Shown here piece after piece: positions 6,608-11,471 of a DNA stretch of 11,471 nt. The notes under the pieces are model-generated. The model was not told where the DNA came from. It did no database searches and worked only from the letters and a program-made list of their open reading frames with translations. Within the stretch, counting starts at the first letter, position 1, and each line of letters opens with the position of its first letter. The position numbers and the translations under genes are program-made. The DNA comes from Chloroflexota bacterium (lineage in GTDB: Bacteria; Chloroflexota; Anaerolineae; Anaerolineales; Villigracilaceae), in contig JACPVB010000072.1 of NCBI GenBank assembly GCA_016191985.1, forward strand, positions 1-11,471, written 5' to 3'.

Positions 6608-7675
6608 TTATGAAGCTGGCAGAATCTCTTCCACCTTTTGGATTGTTGCTCCGGGCGCGCTGCGTGTCCCGAACCAGGTCATTGCTACGCCGCCGATTGC
6701 CACCAGGGTGATGAGGAAGGAGGGCAGCCAGCCGACGCAAGGGATTAAATCTATCAGCCCGACCACCAGCATGAGCAGGAAGGTTCCAAACCCCGTGGAG
6801 AGAACGGGAGCCCAGGTCTGGTTGATGGCTTTTGTGAAACGGTCGCCAACTTCCTGGCCGAGCGCGATCATACCGAACAACCAGGCCAGCGGGGCGACGA
6901 ACGCCACGATCAAGGCAATCGGGATGAGGATGATCGTGAGGGTCATGATGACGAGTGCCACTGGTATAACGATAAACGCCAGCAAACCGTATCCTCCCGC
7001 AATGAAGGGCTGGCGCGTCATTGCGTCGCTTGCACGTTCCATTTGCGGTTGAAGGAAGAGGGCGAGCACCATGCCAATCAGCGCAACCAGCACGGCCTGT
7101 CCGATTTTGCCTGCCACACTCCACAGCGGATTGACATTCACATTTACATTCGGTGTTTCAGGCACGCCCGGAACATTGGGTATGTTGGGGACATTTGGCA
7201 CATTGGGAACGTTTGGCACGCTGATCACAGGCGGAGCGTTGTTCGTGACATCGCCGGTCACTTCCGCGCCGGGTTCCTTCTCCAGGTTGCCGCCGATGGT
7301 GGCAATATCGCCATCCACCACAGCGGTTTCGGTTAACAACACCTGCCCCCCGACGATAACAATGTCGCCATCGATGGTACCGGAGATGGTCAGGTTTCCA
7401 CCGATCAAAGCCACATCCCCGTCAACATCGCCAATCAACGAAAGGTTTCCTCCGATCAGGGCGACATCCCCATTCACTTTGGCGTCCTCCTCGACACTTG
7501 CGTTCCCACCGAATACCGCAAGGCTGCCATTCAATTCGTCGCCGCTTTCCAGGGTGTAATTTTGCCCAAACAGAACAACATCCCCGTTCGGGCTTTGCGC
7601 AAGCACACTACTGGTGGGCAAAAATAATAGTGCCAGCAAAAGGATGATGCGAACCAGATTTGTTTTTATTTTCAT
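6608..7675 (-). CDS. Exported bactofilin-like beta-helix protein with C-terminal membrane domain
   Basis: 355 residues from the ATG at 7675, chosen because it has a good Shine-Dalgarno (AAGGAG) and begins a clear signal peptide (MKIKTNLVRI, then a hydrophobic core, SVLA). Residues about 30-145 contain seven short beta coils, each starting near a (N/D)GD or NGS step (residues about 32, 51, 70, 87, 104, 123, 142; 17-19 residues apart) with GGN(L/A) turns. This is the pattern of polymer-forming (bactofilin/DUF583-like) proteins. Residues 154-171 are six three-residue PNV-type units, then VNVNVNP. Residues about 188-340 are strongly hydrophobic, with about four to six membrane helices. Bactofilins are normally cytoplasmic scaffolds, so a signal peptide and membrane tail place this beta-helix outside the membrane. 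It is the last gene of the sigma/anti-sigma operon and overlaps the anti-sigma gene by four bases (ATGA), implying coupled translation and an envelope function. Confidence 0.8.
   Translation of the reverse strand: MKIKTNLVRIILLLALLFLPTSSVLAQSPNGDVVLFGQNYTLESGDELNGSLAVFGGNASVEEDAKVNGDVALIGGNLSLIGDVDGDVALIGGNLTISGTIDGDIVIVGGQVLLTETAVVDGDIATIGGNLEKEPGAEVTGDVTNNAPPVISVPNVPNVPNVPNIPNVPGVPETPNVNVNVNPLWSVAGKIGQAVLVALIGMVLALFLQPQMERASDAMTRQPFIAGGYGLLAFIVIPVALVIMTLTIILIPIALIVAFVAPLAWLFGMIALGQEVGDRFTKAINQTWAPVLSTGFGTFLLMLVVGLIDLIPCVGWLPSFLITLVAIGGVAMTWFGTRSAPGATIQKVEEILPAS
7163..7216 (-). repeat. Six 9-bp units encoding a PNV-type linker
   Basis: Six consecutive nine-base units encode PNV, PNV, PNV, PNI, PNV and PGV in the bactofilin-like protein. 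They form a rigid, proline-rich spacer between the beta-helix and the membrane domain. The units differ at third positions, so the array is not freshly expanded. Confidence 0.7.
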
Positions 7676-8202
7676 ACAGTAACTCCTTGCGGCTTGTGTG
7701 CAAACCGCCAGATGGATACAACCCAGATTAACCCCAAGCCTGCCAGTGTGGAGAGCATCACCATCCACGCATACGGCGGGATAAAGTTCGGCGCCATGCG
7801 CGCCAGCACCTCTAAGATTTCACGGAAGGCCTGCATGGATGTGAACACAAATAGAAAATAGCCGACCGCCGTCGTCAGCCATTCCACAGGTGCGGAAATG
7901 AACGCATATACAAACGGAGCCGTAAACCAACCAAGCAACCCCACCCCGCTCACGATCAACACGATCAGTCCCCATAACCTGCGTCGGCGTTCCGCCACTT
8001 TTTGGGCGGCAAGCCTGTGCTGGAAGCGCAGACTGAACCCTGCCGCAGGGGCGGCTACTTTCGCAGAGCGCAGAGCAAGCCCCGTCTCCGCAAGAGCCGA
8101 GCAGGTTCTGCAAGTCCGCAAGTGCGAGTCAAGCTCGCGCTTCTCGGTCGCGCTCAAATATTTGTCGTCCAACAGCCAGGTTTCAAAAGGCTGGTGATTC
8201 AT
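7672..8202 (-). CDS. Zinc-finger membrane anti-sigma factor
   Basis: 176 residues from the ATG at 8202, preferred over an in-frame ATG at 8226 because GGAG lies at the right distance from 8202 and the protein then starts like its family. Residues 27-34 (HLRTCRTC) are the H-x3-C-x2-C motif of the ZAS (zinc-binding anti-sigma) domain, which holds an ECF sigma factor inactive in the cytoplasm. A basic linker (QKVAERRRR) leads to hydrophobic segments near residues 77-101, 109-123 and 144-166, more membrane segments than the usual single helix. It overlaps the sigma gene by 20 bases upstream and the bactofilin-like gene by four bases downstream. Sigma plus ZAS protein in adjacent overlapping genes is the standard cognate pair arrangement. 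The signal that releases the sigma factor is not visible here. Confidence 0.88.
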   Translation of the reverse strand: MNHQPFETWLLDDKYLSATEKRELDSHLRTCRTCSALAETGLALRSAKVAAPAAGFSLRFQHRLAAQKVAERRRRLWGLIVLIVSGVGLLGWFTAPFVYAFISAPVEWLTTAVGYFLFVFTSMQAFREILEVLARMAPNFIPPYAWMVMLSTLAGLGLIWVVSIWRFAHKPQGVTV

Positions 8203-8791
8203 GATGTCTCCTTTCCATTTCGGCAAGCAAGTCGTCTTCGTCTTCCTGCCACATGCCTGCCAGTTCCTTGCGGGCGCGGTGCAGGCGGCTTTTCACCGCG
8301 CTCACCGTCAATCGCAAAGACTCAGCAATTTCCTTTTCTGAATAATCGTACCAATATCTCATAATGATCGCTGCGCGGTCGGTCGTGTCCAAATCCTTAA
8401 GCATCGCATGGACGCGATCCTGCGTCTGTCCTTTGATGGACTCCGCCTCAGGGTTGGGCGAATCGGGGTCGGGCAATTCAAACGTGTTGCCTTCATCATC
8501 CTCCGCATCCATCGAAAACATGGAGAATTTTCTGCGCCGTAATTTGTCGATGCAATAATGCGCCGCAATCGAAAGCAGCCAGGTTGCAAACGGACGTTTC
8601 TGGTCGTAGCGGTGCAGGTGCTGGTAGGCACGCAGGAAAGTTTCCTGGGCGGCATCCTCTGCCAACTCAGGCTCGCCCAACATGCGGTAGCACAAGTTGA
8701 AAACTGGGGTCTGGTAGGTTTCGACCAGCCTTGTGAAAGCTTCGTCGTCGCCTTGTTGCGCCTGGGCAACCCAGGTTTGCTCTTCGTTCAC
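8183..8791 (-). CDS. ECF-type RNA polymerase sigma factor
   Basis: 202 residues from a GTG at 8791 with a Shine-Dalgarno (AAGGAG) four bases away; a further upstream ATG gives a basic, non-family extension. Region 2 occupies about residues 20-90 (FNLCYRML...EDAAQETFLRAYQ...FATWLLSIAAHYCIDKLRRRK), covering core binding and -10 recognition. Region 4 lies at about 125-178 (LDTTDRAAIIMRYWYDYSEKEIAESL...SAVKSRLHRARKEL), covering -35 recognition. The linker is acidic (AEDDEGNTFELPDPD), and region 3 is missing as expected for the ECF group. The next gene is its ZAS anti-sigma factor. A promoter of the ECF type upstream (8821-8847) suggests it activates its own operon. It most resembles RpoE/SigW-type ECF factors, but the exact ECF subgroup cannot be assigned by eye. 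Confidence 0.92.
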   Translation of the reverse strand: MNEEQTWVAQAQQGDDEAFTRLVETYQTPVFNLCYRMLGEPELAEDAAQETFLRAYQHLHRYDQKRPFATWLLSIAAHYCIDKLRRRKFSMFSMDAEDDEGNTFELPDPDSPNPEAESIKGQTQDRVHAMLKDLDTTDRAAIIMRYWYDYSEKEIAESLRLTVSAVKSRLHRARKELAGMWQEDEDDLLAEMERRHHESPAF

Positions 8792-8820
8792 GTTTCTCCT
8801 TGATGACTTTCTACATCTCT

Positions 8821-8847
8821 TACGCAAGAGGCGGAGGAAAGGTTGCA
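8821..8847 (-). promoter_or_regulatory. Putative ECF-type autoregulatory promoter of the sigma operon
   Basis: Read on the minus strand, TGCAAC (8847-8842) is followed after 17 bases by CGTA (8824-8821). The ECF SigW consensus is TGAAAC-N16-CGTA, so only one -35 base and one spacer base differ. A start about seven bases past CGTA would give a leader of roughly 20 bases that contains the Shine-Dalgarno of the GTG start. This fits self-activation, which is usual for ECF factors. Confidence 0.5.
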
Positions 8848-8866
8848 CGACTCTGGAGCGCGCCTC

Positions 8867-8918
8867 TGGAGTCGACCAGCTTGCTGGTCAACTTGCAGGA
8901 GCAAGCTCCTGCACTCCA
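8867..8918. repeat. Branched hairpin cluster (REP-like) between yibE/F and the sigma operon
   Basis: Outer arms TGGAGT (8867-8872) and ACTCCA (8913-8918) enclose two hairpins. One is GACCAGC/GCTGGTC (8874-8889), the other GCAGGAG/CTCCTGC (8895-8912, loop CAAG). Together they could fold as a three-way junction. Just left of it, CTCTGGAG occurs twice (8851-8858 and 8864-8871). There is no T-run, so it is more a dispersed palindromic repeat or 3'-end structure of the yibE/F transcript than a classical terminator. Confidence 0.55.
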
Positions 8919-8921
8919 AAA

Positions 8922-10100
8922 TTAATGCTGATGCCCTTCCCCGCTTCCTTCTGGGCCGAGAACCTGCTCCCACCGCCCAAGCGACTCGGCCCTTTGAGCG
9001 AGGAAAATGGCAATGGCCGTCGTGAGCGGCACAGCGGCAATCAACCCCAGTGACCCGACCAATGTCCGCACGATCTCCTCAGCAATGAAGGAAAAATTGA
9101 CAAGATAGCCATAGTCACCGCGCCCGAGCGAGAACATCAACAGCATCGGCAGGGATGCCCCAGCGTAGGCCAAAACTAACGTGTTGACCGTGGCCGCTAC
9201 ATGGTCCTGCCCGATGCGCATGGCGGAATTGTACAGTCCGCGAAAGCCGAGGGACGGGTTCGCATGATGAAGCTCGAACACCGCCGAGGCTTGAGTCGTC
9301 ACGAGATCATCCAGCACGCCAAGCGCGCCGATGATCATCCCGCCGAGCAACAGTCCGCGTAGATTGATCGGGGTCTCCATCAACTGCATCAGGAACATCA
9401 CGTTTTCATTGCCAGTGCCGTTGAGCTTTGCAAAGACCACGAACAAGCCTGAAAGTGCTCCCGTCAGCAATAAGACCAGGGCCATGCTGACGACTGCCGC
9501 GTGAGTCTTTAAAGTCCAGCCATAGGTCAGGTAAAGCGACACGGCTAAAAGGATGATCGAGCCAATGATGCTCACCCGTAGCGGGTCTTCGCCAATTAAA
9601 ATGTGCGGAATGATGTAACCGATGATGATGTACAAACTGAACGCCATGCTCAACAAGGCACGGATGCCCTTCCAACTGCTGATGAGAATGATGGCAATTG
9701 CAAAGATGGCCGTCAGCCAAAGGATCGGTGTAGTGCGGACGTAATCCACGAAATAGGCATTCACCACATTGTCCGGCGTCTTGCTGATGGAGACCATGAT
9801 CTGGTCGCCCGGCCCCATCAAATAATCATCCGAACGGACTTGCCGCTTGCCGTAATCAATTTCCATGGGAATGCCCGCGTATTGACCTTCGAGGATATTC
9901 ACGCGTGCGATCTGGTAGGTTTGTAAATTCCCGCCTAAATCAACTTCGCCTTCTTCAATAATTTGCAACACCTCTGCACGGACGGTATCCGCACCAAAGG
10001 TGGAAAATCCCTCGCCAGGCAGTTGCACTTTCGATAGTGCGGCGTAAGCAAGAGTTCCAACGAGCAGTAAAAAAGGAAAGAGCCATGAAGTTTTTTTCAT
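8922..10100 (-). CDS. YibE/F-family multi-spanning membrane protein
   Basis: 392 residues from the ATG at 10100. The N-terminus (MKKTSW, hydrophobic, LAYAALSKV) is a signal-anchor, then about 100 soluble residues (about 25-120) that are probably extracytoplasmic. Seven or so membrane helices follow from residue 124 to 369. The YibE/F signature is seen in GVLDDLVTTQASAVFEL (residues 261-277) and DHVAATVNTLVLAYAGASLPMLLMF (299-323). The family's role is unknown; membrane transport has been proposed. Some bacteria have separate YibE and YibF genes; here there is one protein with both the soluble and membrane parts. An in-frame upstream ATG (10154) is less likely because it adds a polar stretch made from a repeat-rich spacer. 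There is no Shine-Dalgarno; a TATAAT lies seven bases upstream, suggesting a leaderless message. Confidence 0.85.
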   Translation of the reverse strand: MKKTSWLFPFLLLVGTLAYAALSKVQLPGEGFSTFGADTVRAEVLQIIEEGEVDLGGNLQTYQIARVNILEGQYAGIPMEIDYGKRQVRSDDYLMGPGDQIMVSISKTPDNVVNAYFVDYVRTTPILWLTAIFAIAIILISSWKGIRALLSMAFSLYIIIGYIIPHILIGEDPLRVSIIGSIILLAVSLYLTYGWTLKTHAAVVSMALVLLLTGALSGLFVVFAKLNGTGNENVMFLMQLMETPINLRGLLLGGMIIGALGVLDDLVTTQASAVFELHHANPSLGFRGLYNSAMRIGQDHVAATVNTLVLAYAGASLPMLLMFSLGRGDYGYLVNFSFIAEEIVRTLVGSLGLIAAVPLTTAIAIFLAQRAESLGRWEQVLGPEGSGEGHQH

Positions 10101-10104
10101 GGCT
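10081..10104 (-). promoter_or_regulatory. Start-codon hairpin of the yibE/F gene
   Basis: AGCCATGAA (10104-10096 on the minus strand) is an exact inverted match of TTCATGGCT (10089-10081), with a six-base loop made of the lysine codons. The ATG start is inside the stem. In a transcript with a longer leader this would hide the start codon; in a leaderless transcript only about five pairs remain. Confidence 0.45.
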
Positions 10105-10107
10105 CTG

Positions 10108-10113
10108 ATTATA
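10108..10113 (-). promoter_or_regulatory. TATAAT -10 box immediately upstream of yibE/F
   Basis: A perfect TATAAT on the minus strand ends seven bases before the ATG at 10100, the spacing expected if transcription starts at the A of the start codon. I see no clear -35 box; the spacer upstream is made of short repeated GGACAATGG/GGACGATTG-like words. Absence of any Shine-Dalgarno supports leaderless translation. Confidence 0.4.
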
Positions 10114-10135
10114 AACCGACGATGGACAATGGACG

Positions 10136-10165
10136 ATTGACCATCATCCGCCATCCGTGGTCAAT
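10136..10165. other. Inverted repeat just after the ALDH stop codon
   Basis: ATTGACCA (10136-10143) pairs perfectly with TGGTCAAT (10158-10165) across a 14-base loop. It begins four bases past the ALDH stop on the minus strand and could end or stabilise that mRNA, but no T-run follows. Confidence 0.35.
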
Positions 10166-10168
10166 GGT

Positions 10169-11471
10169 CTACCTCCCATACGGATACCAATATTCCTTAT
10201 CCTCCATATTGAAATCCCAATGGACATGCTTCGTCTCGCGGAATTGGTCGAGGCCTTCCTCGCCGAGTTCACGTGCGCCGCCGGAATATTTCATCCCGCC
10301 GAAGGGACCCGCGTAGTGGTCGGTCAGTGGGTCGTTGACCCAGATCGTGCCCGCTTTGACATCGTCGAAGAAATGCTTGATCTTTTTCGGGTCGTTTGAG
10401 ATGAGAACCGCTCCCAAACCATATTGACAGTCGTTGGTTAATTTAACCGCTTCATCGAAGGTGGTGTATTCCATCAATGGCACGGCGGGACCAAAGGTCT
10501 CCTCGCGCATGATGACCATCGAATGGTCAACGCCTGCCAGCACGGTCGGCTCGTGGAAGAATCCCTTTGATAAATTCTTCGGCCTCCCGCCGCCGACCAA
10601 AATTTTCGCGCCGCGAGTTTTTGCATCTTCGATGTGTTTCTCAAACTTTGCGCGGTAGGTGTCGCCGATCATGGGGCCCATATCTGTAGTGGATTCAAGC
10701 CCGGAGCCAAGCCTCAAGGTTTTGATATGCTCCACGATGGCTTCGGTAAATTTTGCCCCGCCCCGCCGTGGGACATACACGCGCTCGGTGCTCGTGCAAA
10801 CCTGCCCCGCGTTGATGAGCGCCGCATACGCCACCGCCTTCGCCGCGATTTCAGGGTCGGCATCCTCGGCGATGACGGTCGCATCCTTGCCGCCTAATTC
10901 CAAGTGCAATTTCTTCATCATCGGCGCGGCAAGGGATGCAATTTTTTGCCCTGTTGCCAAACTTCCAGTAAATGCAATCACAGGCACATCGGGATGTTTT
11001 ACCAATGGCTCGCCGGTTTCCAATCCATACCCTGTGATCACATTCACCACGCCGGCAGGGAGGTGGTTGAAACAATGCTCGGCGAGATACAAAGCCGTGA
11101 GCGGAGTCATCTCCGAGGGCTTGATGACCACCGTGTTTCCCGCCGCGAGCGCAGGCGCAACCTTCCACGCCAAAAGCAGCAGCGGATAATTCCACGGCAC
11201 GATACAACCCACCACGCCGTACGGTTCCTTGATAACGAAATTGAATTGCGACGATGACCCCGCCGCCAGCACATTGCCGCGGTGATGCCTCCCCAACTCG
11301 GCATAATAACGGAAGGTGTTCAGCACCCATTCCACTTCCTCTTCATTTTCGGAAAATGGCTTGCCCTCTTCCAGTGTCAGCAGGCGGACAATTTCCTTGC
11401 GATGGGCATAGACTTTCTCTGCCACTTCATGCAGGAGACTCGCCCGCTCATTGGATCCCATCTTCCGCCAC
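10169..11471 (-). CDS. Aldehyde dehydrogenase, 5' end outside window
   Basis: The frame stays open to the window edge. The in-frame codons before the internal ATG at 11461 read Trp-Arg-Lys, as in the AWRKM region of ALDHs, so that Met is not the start and some 40-60 N-terminal residues are missing. Counting from it, PWNYP is at 89-93 (Asn91, oxyanion), the nucleotide-binding VVIKPSEMTPL is at 111-121, FTGSLATG at 164-171, LELGGK at 187-192 (general base Glu188), and GQVC holds catalytic Cys222. EETFGP and a C-terminal PFGGMKYSGGARELGEEG complete the fold. It oxidises an aldehyde to the acid with NAD(P)+. The motif set fits the broad betaine-aldehyde or succinate-semialdehyde-like ALDH superfamily; the substrate cannot be told. 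It is probably cytoplasmic and ends 68 bases before yibE/F. Confidence 0.92.
   Translation of the reverse strand, partial: WRKMGSNERASLLHEVAEKVYAHRKEIVRLLTLEEGKPFSENEEEVEWVLNTFRYYAELGRHHRGNVLAAGSSSQFNFVIKEPYGVVGCIVPWNYPLLLLAWKVAPALAAGNTVVIKPSEMTPLTALYLAEHCFNHLPAGVVNVITGYGLETGEPLVKHPDVPVIAFTGSLATGQKIASLAAPMMKKLHLELGGKDATVIAEDADPEIAAKAVAYAALINAGQVCTSTERVYVPRRGGAKFTEAIVEHIKTLRLGSGLESTTDMGPMIGDTYRAKFEKHIEDAKTRGAKILVGGGRPKNLSKGFFHEPTVLAGVDHSMVIMREETFGPAVPLMEYTTFDEAVKLTNDCQYGLGAVLISNDPKKIKHFFDDVKAGTIWVNDPLTDHYAGPFGGMKYSGGARELGEEGLDQFRETKHVHWDFNMEDKEYWYPYGR

Noticed and set aside
6411..7124. A minus-strand frame overlapping the bactofilin-like gene in another frame
   Set aside because: It runs through the terminator and into the C45 start; the overlapped gene has clear domain and signal features.
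10101..10154. N-terminal extension of the YibE/F protein from an upstream ATG
   Set aside because: The added residues are polar, come from repeat-like spacer sequence and precede the signal-anchor; the TATAAT box lies inside it.

Overview
The window looks like a chromosomal piece from an Anaerolineae-type Chloroflexota bacterium. This is an inference from style: long secreted proteins with Thr/Pro/Ser-rich linkers, beta-helix and cadherin-like modules, moderate-to-high GC, and short palindromic (REP-like) hairpins between genes. No rRNA or marker gene is present to fix the taxonomy.

Layout, left to right. Positions 1-171 (+) hold the last residues of a membrane transporter, probably MFS. A 221-bp MITE-like element (214-434) lies between its stop codon and a strong terminator (442-480). 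After an untranslated stretch comes one very large secreted protein (775-5265, +). It is built from a signal peptide, a right-handed beta-helix, two near-identical 175-residue domains on Thr/Pro linkers, and five cadherin-like repeats. It ends in a clear terminator (5286-5320), followed by a REP-like hairpin. Everything to the right is on the minus strand.

Reading the minus strand in its own direction (right to left): a 5'-truncated aldehyde dehydrogenase (11471-10169); a YibE/F-family membrane protein (10100-8922) whose start codon lies in a hairpin next to a TATAAT box; and a compact hairpin cluster (8918-8867). Next is a three-gene overlapping operon (8791-6608): an ECF sigma factor, its zinc-finger (H-x3-C-x2-C) membrane anti-sigma factor, and an exported bactofilin-like beta-helix protein with a C-terminal membrane domain. 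A factor-independent terminator follows. Last is a C45-type N-terminal-nucleophile hydrolase/acyltransferase (6543-5434) that converges on the giant gene.

The most coherent functional unit is the sigma / anti-sigma / bactofilin-like operon. The genes overlap by 20 and 4 bases, each has a good Shine-Dalgarno, and the sequence upstream has an ECF-type promoter (TGCAAC-N17-CGTA) consistent with autoregulation. It reads as an envelope-stress circuit whose output is an extracytoplasmic beta-helical polymer protein. The giant protein is a separate surface or secreted adhesin/glycan-binding type protein. The ALDH, YibE/F and C45 genes look like independent units.
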